This document shows, piece after piece, positions 51,717-60,836 of a stretch of DNA of 64,000 nucleotides. Within the stretch, counting starts at the first letter, position 1. The number at the start of each line of letters is the position of its first letter. The stretch comes from an uncultured Eubacteriales bacterium. Lineage in GTDB: Bacteria; Bacillota; Clostridia; Christensenellales; CAG-138. The stretch spans positions 11,275 through 75,274 of the forward strand of contig UQYI01000011.1 in assembly GCA_900545265.1 (NCBI GenBank). Direction: 5' to 3'. The notes under the pieces are model-generated. The model had not been told where the DNA came from, did no database searches, and saw only the letters and a program-made list of their open reading frames with translations. The position numbers and the translations under genes are program-made.

Positions 51717-51876
51717 GCCCCGAAGATCCCTTTTCAGAAAGGGCTGTGGTTGGAGCCTTTCTGGAACCGTCTGGCGGTAGGAGAAGCTAACCAATTCACA
51801 GCATCCCTTACAGTGTAGTATACGCCCTTGGAGAGGGGCTCTAATAACTACTACTCTATAATACAAGGAGAAGAAA

Positions 51877-52617
51877 ATGTCAGTTGCCTGGATCCGCCGG
51901 GAGGATGTTCCCCTTTCCTCTCTGGCCTCCTTTGATGAATGTGAATTGCTGCCCGGCAGCTATCCTCTGGTAAGAGCCTTTCGGGGCCGCTTGAATGCCG
52001 GCTCAAATCATACTTTTGCTGCCGCAGATGCCCGCTGTTTTCACATATATTGCTTTACGGAAGGTTTAGGCTGCGCCCTTACCTCCAAGCGTGTATTTCC
52101 ACTGGAGGGGCTTTGTTTTCTGGTCCCCGACCCCACTCAGGGATTCTCCCTGGCGGCTGTACAGACTCTGGAGTACACACGCTTTGAAGTATATATGCTG
52201 GATAGCGATCTGCGGGAATGGAACGAGACCCACTGCATCCTCCCCTGGTTCAAGACTCTGGAGACCTCCGAACCCTACTGGCAAAGCTGCAAAAGCGAAA
52301 ATACGCAAAGCTGGTATGTGATCTGCCGTAAGCTTTTGCCCCGAACGATCATGGGGGTGGTGCGGGCACAGGGCCCCGGCCGGGAAGGCACCAGTGAAAC
52401 TGGACACCCCAATGTGGCTCAGTGGAATGTTATGCTCCCGGGGTCTGATATTGAACTGACCGTGGAGGAAGAAACCGTTCCCCACCGGTATGGGGATTTC
52501 AGCTATGTGCCGGCCGGTGCGCCTCATTCCCTGATCTCTTTACCAGGAAAACTGAACTACTATATCTGGTTTGAGCACTTTGTACGAGAGTTGGACGGAC
52601 CCAGCTGGCAGCCCTGA
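51877..52617 (+). CDS. Bicupin-like hypothetical protein
   Basis: 246 residues. The C-terminal third is cupin-like: HPNVAQWNVMLPGSDIEL, then a strand and turn (HRYGDFSYVPAGAPHSLIS) in which PHS may hold a metal-binding His. The N-terminal half (CFHIYCFTEGLGCALTSKRVFPLEGLCFLVPD) has the same rhythm, so a two-cupin protein is likely. Several enzymes of ureide catabolism are bicupins, but I cannot assign this one. AAGGAGAAG precedes the ATG. It lies between the importer and the LacI regulator. Confidence 0.68.
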   Translation: MSVAWIRREDVPLSSLASFDECELLPGSYPLVRAFRGRLNAGSNHTFAAADARCFHIYCFTEGLGCALTSKRVFPLEGLCFLVPDPTQGFSLAAVQTLEYTRFEVYMLDSDLREWNETHCILPWFKTLETSEPYWQSCKSENTQSWYVICRKLLPRTIMGVVRAQGPGREGTSETGHPNVAQWNVMLPGSDIELTVEEETVPHRYGDFSYVPAGAPHSLISLPGKLNYYIWFEHFVRELDGPSWQP

Positions 52618-52623
52618 GAAACA

Positions 52624-52652
52624 TTGACAGTAAATATTTATTTCCGTATACT
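52624..52652 (+). promoter_or_regulatory. Promoter of the lacI-type regulator
   Basis: TTGACA at 52624-52629, 17 bp, TATACT at 52647-52652. No operator like those at hyuB is seen here, so strong autoregulation is not indicated. Confidence 0.82.
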
Positions 52653-52690
52653 ATGTTTGGTAGAAATTTGAGGAACGGGGAAGAACGACA

Positions 52691-53692
52691 TTGACCATAT
52701 ACGATATTGCCAAGCTGGCAGGGGTATCCACCGCCACGGTATCCCGGGTGCTCAACGGCGGCAAAAGCGTAAGTGAAGAAACTCGTCAGGCGGTGATGCA
52801 TGTTATCCGCCAGAATGACTATCAGCCCAGTGCTATTGCCCGCGGGCTGAGTTTGAAAACCATGAACATGATCGGCATTCTGGCGGCGGACTGCCAGAGT
52901 GTGTTTTTGTCCATGGCCATTCATCATCTGGAAAATTTCCTGCGGGACAAATCCTACGGCACTCTTCTTTGCTGCACGGGCTACGATTACCAGCAAAAAA
53001 AGAATCGTGTCAGCTTTCTGCTTTCCAAAAACGTGGATGCGGTCATTCTGGTAGGCTCCGGTTATGTATATAAAGAAAACGCCATGAACGATTACATTCG
53101 GGAGGCGGCCAACAAGGTGCCCGTGATCCTTATCAACGCTTTCTTGCAGCATCCCAATATCTATTCCATCGCCTGTGATGACCGGCGGGCCGTCAGCGAA
53201 GCGGCCGAATGGCTTTACCGCACAGGTTCGGAAAATGTCCTTTTCTTCTACAATCAGGAGACTTATTCCGGCATCTGCAAGTTGGCCGGGTTTCATGAAA
53301 CCGCCCGGCGGCACGGCAAGGAATGGCAAAACAGCAGCTTGAAGATCCCCAACGAAGTGCAGAACGTTTCTGCCATTGTGGATTTTCTTTCCGCCCGATA
53401 TCCGGATGCGTTCCCCTTTGACGCCATTATCACGGCGGATGACAACCTGGCCGTAGGCGCCCTGAAGTTTGCCAAACTCCGGGGACTTAAAGTACCGGAG
53501 CAGCTGCGTGTGATAGGCTTTAACAACTCCTCCATCGCCCAGATATGCGAGCCGGAACTCACCAGCATCGATAACCGACTGGAAGAGATGTGCCGTCTGT
53601 GCGTGGATATGCTGGAAAAAGTGCTGGAATCCGGAGAGAACGTACACAACCGGATCCTTTCGGCCAAACTGGTGCACCGAGGCACCGCCTGA
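52691..53692 (+). CDS. LacI family transcriptional regulator
   Basis: 333 residues. N-terminal helix-turn-helix with the family signature TIYDIAKLAGVSTATVSRVLNG and hinge helix (SAIARGLSLKT), then a periplasmic-binding-protein-like effector domain (about 60-330). The start is TTG at 52691, with GAGGAACGGGG upstream. It is the only LacI-family gene in the window and the obvious candidate to bind the two LacI-type operators at 44027-44064. The effector is probably the imported substrate or an intermediate. Confidence 0.92.
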   Translation: MTIYDIAKLAGVSTATVSRVLNGGKSVSEETRQAVMHVIRQNDYQPSAIARGLSLKTMNMIGILAADCQSVFLSMAIHHLENFLRDKSYGTLLCCTGYDYQQKKNRVSFLLSKNVDAVILVGSGYVYKENAMNDYIREAANKVPVILINAFLQHPNIYSIACDDRRAVSEAAEWLYRTGSENVLFFYNQETYSGICKLAGFHETARRHGKEWQNSSLKIPNEVQNVSAIVDFLSARYPDAFPFDAIITADDNLAVGALKFAKLRGLKVPEQLRVIGFNNSSIAQICEPELTSIDNRLEEMCRLCVDMLEKVLESGENVHNRILSAKLVHRGTA

Positions 53693-53718
53693 TATTTTTT
53701 AGAAAGAAGAACAGACCT

Positions 53719-54108
53719 ATGGAACAAGGCATCGATATTTACAACTATGATGGCGAGGGGCTGGAGCGCTCCTATGCCTGTGAAAACCGGCTGGTAGGCA
53801 TTAAAAACTATAAGCCCGCCAGCAGCCGTGAGCAAATGGACAGTCTGGAAAAACATCTGCTTACGGATGAACTCTTTATCCCCCTGACAGAGGGCAGCAT
53901 CCTTTTGTACAAGCAGGACGGCGGCTCCCTGTGCCATGCATCTATGGAGATGGGCCGCATCTATTCTGTCCGCAAGGGTACCTGGCATAATGTACTCATG
54001 ATCCCCGGCGGCAAAATGGCCCTGACGGAGCGGGCGGACACTTCCATGGAAAACAGTCTTCTTCTTCCGCTGACCCGGGAAGAACGGGGCCTGATACAAA
54101 GTCTGTAA
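53719..54108 (+). CDS. Cupin-like protein, resembles ureidoglycolate lyase fold
   Basis: 129 residues. The segment HLLTDELFIPLTEGSILLY, then GRIYSVRKGTWHNVLMIP, follows the rhythm of AllA-type ureidoglycolate lyases (a His-containing SQAFIPL strand and a GTWH turn). The resemblance is by eye and short. It lies 26 bp after the LacI gene and is followed by a terminator, so it belongs to that unit. If the AllA-like reading is right, the island may break down a ureide or hydantoin-related compound. Confidence 0.6.
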   Translation: MEQGIDIYNYDGEGLERSYACENRLVGIKNYKPASSREQMDSLEKHLLTDELFIPLTEGSILLYKQDGGSLCHASMEMGRIYSVRKGTWHNVLMIPGGKMALTERADTSMENSLLLPLTREERGLIQSL

Positions 54109-54116
54109 CCTGCTGA

Positions 54117-54146
54117 AACGGCTCCCTGCGGGGAGCTTTTTTCGTA
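54117..54146 (+). terminator. Rho-independent terminator after the cupin gene
   Basis: GGCTCCC pairs with GGGGAGC around TGC, followed by six Ts. Confidence 0.92.
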
Positions 54147-54167
54147 CCGGCAATGGAGTCGGTGCGG

Positions 54168-54196
54168 TTGCAAAGGCTGCCGGGGTATGGTATACT
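54168..54196 (+). promoter_or_regulatory. Promoter of pncB
   Basis: TTGCAA at 54168-54173, 17 bp, TATACT at 54191-54196. Confidence 0.8.
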
Positions 54197-54243
54197 GCAG
54201 ATAAACGCGGGCGGATCACTGCCCCGGAGGGAGGCTAATCCAA

Positions 54244-55695
54244 ATGTATCACGAGAAACGAAATCTTACCATGATGACGGACCTCTATGAGCTCACCATG
54301 ATGTACGGCTATTTCTCCAAGGGCATGTATAAGAATGAAGCGGTATTCGATGTATTTTTCCGGCCCCGGGAGCAGACCCGTTATGCGATCATGTGCGGAG
54401 TGGAAAGCGTTATCGACTATATCAACCACCTTCACTTTGACGAAGAGGATATCGCCTATCTGCGTTCCCTGCACCTGTTCAGCGAAGCATTTCTGGACTT
54501 TCTCCGGGAGCTGCGCTTTACCGGGGAAATCTATGCCATGCCCGAAGGCACGGTGGTCTTCCCCTATGAGCCGTTGGTACGTGTCAAGGCGCCTATCTGC
54601 CAGGCACAGCTCATTGAAACAGCCGTGCTGACCTTTATCAACCATCAGACCCTTATCGCCACAAAGGCCAGCAAGGTATGTCAGGCGGCTCAGGGAGACG
54701 GCGTTATGGAATTCGGTCTGCGCCGGGCTCAGGGAGCGGATGCGGCCATTCTGGGGGCCAGAGCGGCGGTCATCGGCGGCTGCACCGGCACCAGCAACGT
54801 ATATACAGGCCAGTACTTCAATATCCCCGTCTGCGGCACCCATGCCCACAGCTGGGTCATGAGCTTCCCGGATGAGCTGACGGCATTCCGGGCTTATGCG
54901 GAACTTTTCCCCGACAGCTGCCTGCTACTGGTGGATACCTACGATACTCTCCGTTCCGGCGTACCTAACGCCATCAAAGTCTTCAAAGAGCTGCGGGAAC
55001 AGGGACATGAACCCATCGGCATCCGTCTGGACAGCGGGGACATGGCTTACCTGAGCAAGCAGGCCCGGAAAATGCTGGATGAAGCAGGGTTCCCCAAGGC
55101 CACCATTACCGCCTCCAGCGATCTGGATGAAACGGTCATACGGGATCTGAAGATGCAGGGCGCCTGCATTGACGGCTGGGGCGTAGGCACCCGGCTCATT
55201 ACTTCCGAAGACAATCCTGCATTGGGCGGCGTATACAAACTGGCGGCGGAGATCGTGGATGGAAAGATCATCCCCAAGATCAAGCTCAGTGATAACACCG
55301 TAAAGATCACCAACCCCGGCTACAAGAAGGTCTACCGCATTTATGACAAATACGGCATGGCTACGGCAGATCTGATCTGCCTGAACGACGAAACCTTTGA
55401 TGAAAGGGAACCCCTGACCATATTTGATCCGGAGCACACCTTCAAGCGCATGACCCTGACGGACTATCATATGCGAGAACTGCTGGTGCCCCTGTTCATC
55501 GATGGCAAGCAGGTGTATGAATCCCCCGATATACATGAGATCTGTGCATATGAAAAGAAGGAAATGGCCTCCATGTGGGAAGAGTACAGACGACTGCTGA
55601 ACCCCCATACCTATAAGGTTGACCTTTCCGACCGGCTGTATACCCTGAAGCAGCAGCTCATCAATGAGAACGTAGGCATTTATGAAGGCCGCTGA
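54244..55695 (+). CDS. pncB: Nicotinate phosphoribosyltransferase
   Basis: 483 residues; joins nicotinate to PRPP in the NAD salvage route. Family signatures are LTMMTDLYELTMMYGYF at the start, GLRRAQGADAAILGARAA, the GTHAHSWVMSFPDELTAF segment with the catalytic His, RLDSGDMAYLSK for PRPP binding, and GWGVGTRLITS. GGAGGGAGG precedes the ATG by 9 bases. First gene of a unit with the lipoprotein and U32 genes. Confidence 0.94.
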   Translation: MYHEKRNLTMMTDLYELTMMYGYFSKGMYKNEAVFDVFFRPREQTRYAIMCGVESVIDYINHLHFDEEDIAYLRSLHLFSEAFLDFLRELRFTGEIYAMPEGTVVFPYEPLVRVKAPICQAQLIETAVLTFINHQTLIATKASKVCQAAQGDGVMEFGLRRAQGADAAILGARAAVIGGCTGTSNVYTGQYFNIPVCGTHAHSWVMSFPDELTAFRAYAELFPDSCLLLVDTYDTLRSGVPNAIKVFKELREQGHEPIGIRLDSGDMAYLSKQARKMLDEAGFPKATITASSDLDETVIRDLKMQGACIDGWGVGTRLITSEDNPALGGVYKLAAEIVDGKIIPKIKLSDNTVKITNPGYKKVYRIYDKYGMATADLICLNDETFDEREPLTIFDPEHTFKRMTLTDYHMRELLVPLFIDGKQVYESPDIHEICAYEKKEMASMWEEYRRLLNPHTYKVDLSDRLYTLKQQLINENVGIYEGR

Positions 55696-56242
55696 GAAAG
55701 GTATTGTCATACTGCTCCTATGCCTCCTGACGGGGGCATTTTTCGGGTGCGTAAAGCAGGACGCCTATCTCATCTATGGCCCGGGAGAGGTGCTGGAAGC
55801 TTCCCCCACCCCTGCGGTGACCCCGGTCCCTACGGCTACCCCGGAGGTGGTCAGTTTCCCCCCCATAACCGGAGACACCTTTTCCATGGACGAAAAGGGA
55901 CTGCCCATATTGGATGCCGAAAACCATTACTTCCAATATTATCTGGTGTTTACGGATATTCGGATCTATGAAGAAAACGGCTACACCTTTCTGGACGGGA
56001 TCTGCTCCAACTCTTACAGCCGCCCCCTAACCGGCGGAGTACGGATCCTGTTCCGGGACAGCAGCGATGGCAGCGTTTACGGTCAGGGAGACTTATATAC
56101 CGCGGATGGAGATATGACTCTTCAGCCCGGAGAGAACCGCATCTATGCAGAAATCCTTTCGGAAAAGGATGTGCAGCTCATGGCCTTTTCTCTGGAGCTC
56201 ACCACGCCCTTTACCCCCGTGCTCAATGACACAAAAAAGTGA
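55682..56242 (+). CDS. Hypothetical lipoprotein
   Basis: 186 residues: signal peptide with lipobox LTGAFFGC (Cys at 23), a Pro/Thr/Val linker (about 38-58), then a single beta-rich domain (FQYYLVFTDIRIYEENGYTF, PGENRIYAEILSEKDVQL) of the FxLYD-like or immunoglobulin-like sort. No firm family. Its ATG overlaps the pncB end by 14 bp. It overlaps no enzyme of NAD salvage in function, so the pairing may only reflect packing. Confidence 0.65.
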   Translation: MKAAEKGIVILLLCLLTGAFFGCVKQDAYLIYGPGEVLEASPTPAVTPVPTATPEVVSFPPITGDTFSMDEKGLPILDAENHYFQYYLVFTDIRIYEENGYTFLDGICSNSYSRPLTGGVRILFRDSSDGSVYGQGDLYTADGDMTLQPGENRIYAEILSEKDVQLMAFSLELTTPFTPVLNDTKK

Positions 56243-56258
56243 TCCAAAAAAGGAACCA

Positions 56259-57455
56259 ATGTCTATGCCCGCCTGTGAATTACTCTCCCCCTGCGGCTCC
56301 CGGGAAAGTCTGGAAGCCGCCCTTCGTTTTGGTGCCGACGCCGTATATATGGGAGGCCCTCTGCTGCAAATGAGGGCCGCTTCTGCGGGCTTCTCTTTGG
56401 AAGCGCTGCAAAGCGCCGTGCACTATGCTCACGACCGGGGCAAAAAGGTCTATGTTACCGTGAACACTCTGCTGAAAAACGGAGAAACGGAGGCTTTGTC
56501 CGATTATGGGCAGGCTCTTGCAGCTATGGGCGCAGATGGGGCTATTGTCAGCGACATAGGTGCCATACGTATCCTGCGCCGGGTGGTTCCGGAGCTGCCG
56601 CTGCACCTTTCCACCCAATGCAGCGTCATGAATTATGAAGCGGCCATGGCCTATTTTGACATGGGTATTCGACGGTTGGTGCTGGCTCGGGAAATGACGC
56701 TGGAGGACATAGCTGCACTTCACACTCGGATTCCTAAGGAACTGGAGCTGGAAGCTTTTGTACACGGAGCCATGTGTATGGCGTATTCCGGCCGCTGCCT
56801 GTTGAGTTCCTTTATTCTGGGGCGCAGCGGCAACCGGGGCGAATGCGCCCAACCCTGCCGCTGGGAATATGCCCTGATGGAAAAGAAACGGCCGGGTCAG
56901 TATTTCCCCATTGAGCAGGAAGAAAACTGGTCCATGCTTCTCAGTTCCCGGGATCTGTGCATGGTGGAACATCTTTCTGCCTTGCGGGAAGCGGGCGTGG
57001 TTTCCTTTAAAATCGAAGGCCGGATGAAATCCGATTACTATGCCGCCGTGGTCACCAATGCCTACCGCATGGCTATGGATGGAAAAGACCTGTCTCTGTG
57101 CCGGCAGGAATTGGATACAGTCAGTCATCGGCCCTACACCACAGGTTTTTATTTTGGAGAATTGCCGGACGGGCATTTTAACAGCGGCCTGTATGAGCAG
57201 CCATGGACCTTCTGCGCCACGGTGGAAAACTGGAACGAAGGCTATGCTCTGCTGCGCCAGCGGAACCATATGCAGTTGGGAGATGTGCTCTATCCCCTCT
57301 CTCCCGGCCGGGCCGGAGAACATTTTATCCTGTCGTCCATGGAAGATGAAGAAGGTCAGCCCATTACCGCTGCCCCTCACCCGGGCATGATGATTCGGAT
57401 TCCATGTCCCATTCCACTGGAAAAAGGCGATTACATTCGCCGCCAAAGCCGGTAA
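56259..57455 (+). CDS. U32 family peptidase
   Basis: 398 residues. N-terminal barrel start ELLSPCGSRESLEAALRFGADAVYMGG and the U32 signature EAFVHGAMCMAYSGRCLLS around residues 170-190, with further Cys (GECAQPCRWEY) that likely bind an Fe-S cluster or metal. Members include collagenase-like proteins and the tRNA/ubiquinone hydroxylation proteins RlhA, TrhP and UbiU. This one is closest in length to the TrhP/YegQ-like group. AAGGAA precedes ATGs at 56259 and 56265; I chose the first. Confidence 0.87.
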   Translation: MSMPACELLSPCGSRESLEAALRFGADAVYMGGPLLQMRAASAGFSLEALQSAVHYAHDRGKKVYVTVNTLLKNGETEALSDYGQALAAMGADGAIVSDIGAIRILRRVVPELPLHLSTQCSVMNYEAAMAYFDMGIRRLVLAREMTLEDIAALHTRIPKELELEAFVHGAMCMAYSGRCLLSSFILGRSGNRGECAQPCRWEYALMEKKRPGQYFPIEQEENWSMLLSSRDLCMVEHLSALREAGVVSFKIEGRMKSDYYAAVVTNAYRMAMDGKDLSLCRQELDTVSHRPYTTGFYFGELPDGHFNSGLYEQPWTFCATVENWNEGYALLRQRNHMQLGDVLYPLSPGRAGEHFILSSMEDEEGQPITAAPHPGMMIRIPCPIPLEKGDYIRRQSR

Positions 57456-57480
57456 CGGGCCATAGTAGAGTATATGCACC

Positions 57481-57518
57481 GGATCTGCTCCTGAATGGGG
57501 CAGATCCTTTTACTTTGA
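57481..57518 (+). terminator. Rho-independent terminator after the U32 gene
   Basis: GGATCTGCTCC pairs with GGGGCAGATCC around TGAAT with one T-G pair, followed by TTTTACTTT. Confidence 0.88.
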
Positions 57519-57608
57519 GACAGAATCGTCGTCATATATAAATGCACTTTAAGCGGCTCCACTTATGCTTTTCCCGGCACATTCTTTCGGATCTGCTTAT
57601 ACAGAAGC

Positions 57609-57640
57609 ACAAAAAACTCCCCGTGCGCACTGCACGGGGA
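57609..57640 (-). terminator. Rho-independent terminator of the CD1247-type gene
   Basis: Read on the minus strand: CTCCCCGTGC pairs perfectly with GCACGGGGAG around five bases, then six Ts. Confidence 0.92.
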
Positions 57641-57664
57641 GACAGATGATTATAAAAGGAGGAT

Positions 57665-58057
57665 TTACTCCTCGTCCTTATGGGCGATGCTCAGATCAAT
57701 GGTCTCATTGCAATTGGGGCAAAGGAGACCTTCGGGATTGTCCAGCATATCCTCATCAAAGTAGACGGTTTCACCGCAGTTGGGGCAAACGACTTCGAAG
57801 AAATCGTCGTCCTCTTCTTCCTCGTCCTCATCATCTTCGCCGAAAAGGATCTCATCGTAGTCATCCATGGCGTCGTATACTTCGTCCAGACTCTCATCGA
57901 TCTCGGCAATAGCATCCTCATGATCGGAGATCTCCTCTGCGATCTCGTCCAGAGCGTCGATGACGGCGGTGAACAGCTTTTTAAGCTTTACATCCTCCAG
58001 ATCCAGTCCTTCCATCAGCCCATCCAGATAAGCGACTTTCTCAGAGATCTTGCTCAT
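57665..58057 (-). CDS. CD1247 N-terminal domain zinc-ribbon protein
   Basis: 130 residues. Helical N-terminal domain (KISEKVAYLDGLMEGLDLED, 1-70), a run of Asp/Glu (about 73-86), and a zinc ribbon with two CPNC pairs (CPNCGETVYFD and LLCPNCNETIDL). This architecture is widespread in Clostridia under the name CD1247 N-terminal domain protein; its function is not known. GGGAGG precedes the ATG. It is 50 bp downstream of efp on the same strand and so probably cotranscribed. Confidence 0.85.
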   Translation of the reverse strand: MSKISEKVAYLDGLMEGLDLEDVKLKKLFTAVIDALDEIAEEISDHEDAIAEIDESLDEVYDAMDDYDEILFGEDDEDEEEEDDDFFEVVCPNCGETVYFDEDMLDNPEGLLCPNCNETIDLSIAHKDEE

Positions 58058-58107
58058 TTGATACCTCCCATGTGTTTTGTTTTGGTGTTGTATGGTTCCA
58101 GTATGGC

Positions 58108-58665
58108 TCAGACCCGCTCCATGTATTCGCCGGTACGGGTATCTACGCGGATCTTGTCCCCTTCGTTGACGAACAGAGGCACGGCAATATGATAGCCGGT
58201 CTCCAGCACGGCGGGCTTGGTGGTACCGGTAGCGGTGTCGCCCTTGAAGCCGGGCTCAGTCTCGGTGACGGTGAGGGTCACAAAGTTGGGAGCAGCCACA
58301 GAGAAAGCCTGGCCCTTGAAGAAGCGGACGGTAACGGTATCGTTGTCCTTAATGAAGTCTATGGCATCCTCTACATGTTCCTTATCCAGGGGGATCATGT
58401 CATAGGTTTCGGAATCCATGAAGTAGTAAAGATCGCCATCATTGTAGGAGTAGGTCATCTCCTTGGTTTCGATCTTGGCTTCGGGATACTTATCTGTGGG
58501 GCTGAAGGTGCGCTCCAGCACAGCGCCAGTCATAACGTTCTTCAAGCGGGTGCGAACAAAAGCAGCGCCTTTGCCGGGCTTTACATGCTGGAAGTCCACC
58601 ACGGACCACACGCCGCCCTCATATTCAAAGGTCATACCCTTGCGAAAATCGCCTGCCATCAACAT
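58108..58665 (-). CDS. efp: Translation elongation factor P
   Basis: 185 residues in three beta-barrel domains. It relieves ribosome stalling at polyproline stretches. The tip loop VKPGKGAAFVR puts the modifiable Lys at residue 32. The C-terminal OB domain ends with GDKIRVDTRTGEYMERV, the family end signature. GGAGGAAA precedes the ATG. No EpmA/EpmB-type modification gene is nearby. Confidence 0.95.
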   Translation of the reverse strand: MLMAGDFRKGMTFEYEGGVWSVVDFQHVKPGKGAAFVRTRLKNVMTGAVLERTFSPTDKYPEAKIETKEMTYSYNDGDLYYFMDSETYDMIPLDKEHVEDAIDFIKDNDTVTVRFFKGQAFSVAAPNFVTLTVTETEPGFKGDTATGTTKPAVLETGYHIAVPLFVNEGDKIRVDTRTGEYMERV

Positions 58666-58838
58666 ACTCAGTTTCCTCCGTTCGATTTGGTTTTATATGG
58701 ATCGATTGTATCTGCGCCAGAGCTCCGCCGTCTCCCGGCAGTATGAGCCCTCACAATAATGCAAGATATTATACCATGACCATGCCATCTGCACAAGTTT
58801 TTTTTCGCAAACGTGGGCAAAAAAGCGAAATTCAATCC

Positions 58839-59627
58839 CTATGCCTCCATTTGCAGCAGGGTGCGTATCCGGGGCAGCGCTTCCATTGCCGCTTTACGCC
58901 CTTCTTCTACGGAATGCGCTGCATTACTGGTCAGCAGCAGTCCCATAAAAGATGCGTCAGGCCGCATGACCACATCCCCCTTATCTGTCTGAGCGGCGGT
59001 CATATGCTCCTGCATGATGGAAAAGGAGCGGTTGAGCACATCCACCGCAGAAAGATGATCTCCGTCAAACTCATTCTTTTTGATGCCCAGATCCGATGTC
59101 AGTACGATATCCGCCCCTCGTTCCCGCAGACACTTTACGGGCAGTTCCTCCAGTATGCCTCCGTCTCCGTACCAGCGGCCCTCCACCCGGGCAGGCGTAA
59201 AGACGCCGGGAACGGCCATGCTGGCCCGTACATTATCGCACAGCAGTCCCCGATCGAATACCTTCTGCTCTCCGCTTTGCAGATCTACGGCTGTGCAGTA
59301 AAAGGGGATGCGGGTGCCCGCATGCGTCAGATTATGGGTAAGAATACGCACCAGCTCCCGCACCTTCTCTCCGTTAAGAAGGCCGCCCTTCTGGGGCAAG
59401 GTCGGATCCACCAGATCCTTTGCCACCAGGGTTTCGGCAAAGCGGCCAAGCAGATACAGATCCGTTCCTGCAGCATAAATGGCCCCAAAGATGGCCCCTG
59501 CGCTGCACCCTGCCACCATGTCCGGCCGGATGCCGTTCTCCTCCAGTACCTGCAATACGCCGATATGCGCCAACCCTCGGGCCCCTCCGGAACCCAGTGT
59601 CAGCCCAATACGTTTTCCGTTAATCAT
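58839..59627 (-). CDS. Patatin-like phospholipase
   Basis: 262 residues. Oxyanion loop GSGGARG (12-18), nucleophile Ser42 in GCSAG (40-44) and catalytic Asp in YGDGG near residue 153, the Ser-Asp dyad of bacterial patatins (RssA/YchK type). No signal peptide, so a cytoplasmic lipid or acyl hydrolase. It is divergent from the YlbJ-like gene. Confidence 0.9.
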   Translation of the reverse strand: MINGKRIGLTLGSGGARGLAHIGVLQVLEENGIRPDMVAGCSAGAIFGAIYAAGTDLYLLGRFAETLVAKDLVDPTLPQKGGLLNGEKVRELVRILTHNLTHAGTRIPFYCTAVDLQSGEQKVFDRGLLCDNVRASMAVPGVFTPARVEGRWYGDGGILEELPVKCLRERGADIVLTSDLGIKKNEFDGDHLSAVDVLNRSFSIMQEHMTAAQTDKGDVVMRPDASFMGLLLTSNAAHSVEEGRKAAMEALPRIRTLLQMEA

Positions 59628-59662
59628 GCATAGTCCCTTCCTTATCCGGAATATAGTCTGGC

Positions 59663-60688
59663 ATGAAGCCTTTATCTATGGCCCTGGCCGTTATGCTGAC
59701 CCTGGCCCTGCTGTTATGCCCACAACCGGCTCTGGAAGGAGCACGGGAAGGGCTGTATCTCTTTGGCAGGCAGGTAGCCCCCGCACTGCTTCCCTGCATG
59801 TTCTGCCTGAATCTGCTGGATGCTCTGGGACTCTTTTCTTCTCTGAAAAAAAAGCTGCCTGCCTCTGCTGCCCTGTTGAGCGGTGCGTTTGCCTGGTGCA
59901 GCGGTGCTCCCGGCGGAGCCCGTCTGCTGAGCGCCCTGTATGGAGATTCTCCTGCTGCCTGGAGGCTGTGCCCGGGGATCAATCTGCTGGGGCCCGCTTT
60001 TCTGTTGGGCGCAGTTGCTCTTGGGCAATACGGCCAAACCGCCTGTTTTTATCCTATGGCACTGGGTCACTATGGAGCGGCATTGGTATACCTGCTGTTA
60101 GCAGCCCCTAAAAAGGCTTCCCCTTCCCTTCCACCCCGGAAGTCCATGTCTTTCCCACAAGCATTTCATAAAAGTATTCTGGGGGCCGTGGAAAGCCTTA
60201 TGTGTGCAGGAGGCTGCATCATTCTTTGTACAGCCATCGGGCATATTCTGGGCGAGCTGCTGCCCCTGTCCCTAATGTGGAAGGCCCTGTTGACTGGATT
60301 ACTGGAAGCTACTGGTGGCTGTGCTGCCATGCCCGGCTCCGGCCTTCCTCTTCGCTGGCAGCTGACCCTGTGTGCGGGGATCCTGTCCTTCGGGGGATTG
60401 TCCGTCGGACTGCAAAGCCTGTGTTTTCTTTCCCTCCGGCCCGGTAAATATCTTGGCTGCAAGGCGCTTATGGGGCTGTTTTCGGGGCTGGTATGCTATC
60501 TGACCTGCCCCTGGTTCCTGAAGGACACCGTGCAGGGAGCCTTTGCCCCCCGCCGTCTGCTGATCAGCCGCAGTGCCGGACTGTTAGGCCTAAGTCTCTC
60601 TTCCGCTGCCGCCCTGTTCTTTACCCTGACGGTATGCCTGTGCCTGAAGGGTCTTTCCCGAAAGGAATCCGGCCTGCAGAAGATATGA
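59663..60688 (+). CDS. YlbJ-like sporulation integral membrane protein
   Basis: 341 residues with about eight membrane segments. The segment LPASAALLSGAFAWCSGAPGGARLLSALYG and the following CPGINLLGPAFLLGAVALG have the rhythm of YlbJ/nucleoside-recognition (gate) proteins, which in Bacillus are needed for spore cortex formation. The similarity is by eye and the Gly-Tyr-Pro motif of YlbJ reads CSGAPGG here, so the assignment is moderate. It supports a spore-forming lineage. Confidence 0.62.
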   Translation: MKPLSMALAVMLTLALLLCPQPALEGAREGLYLFGRQVAPALLPCMFCLNLLDALGLFSSLKKKLPASAALLSGAFAWCSGAPGGARLLSALYGDSPAAWRLCPGINLLGPAFLLGAVALGQYGQTACFYPMALGHYGAALVYLLLAAPKKASPSLPPRKSMSFPQAFHKSILGAVESLMCAGGCIILCTAIGHILGELLPLSLMWKALLTGLLEATGGCAAMPGSGLPLRWQLTLCAGILSFGGLSVGLQSLCFLSLRPGKYLGCKALMGLFSGLVCYLTCPWFLKDTVQGAFAPRRLLISRSAGLLGLSLSSAAALFFTLTVCLCLKGLSRKESGLQKI

Positions 60689-60836
60689 GTGTCTTCGTTA
60701 CCGAAACGACATCTGTCACTTTTTTCGGCTTCCCTGAGAAGCACGCACCGGAACATATGCTTCTCCCGCTTCACAAAGCAAGGCGGCCTTCTGCCGCCTT
60801 GCATACGTTCTCTGGCTTCGAGTTAAAAATCCACTT
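60689..60836. other. Intergenic region with a strong hairpin
   Basis: GCAAGGCGGC at 60778-60787 pairs with GCCGCCTTGC at 60793-60802. It lies between convergent genes and probably acts as a two-way terminator, although neither strand has a good T-run. Confidence 0.5.
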
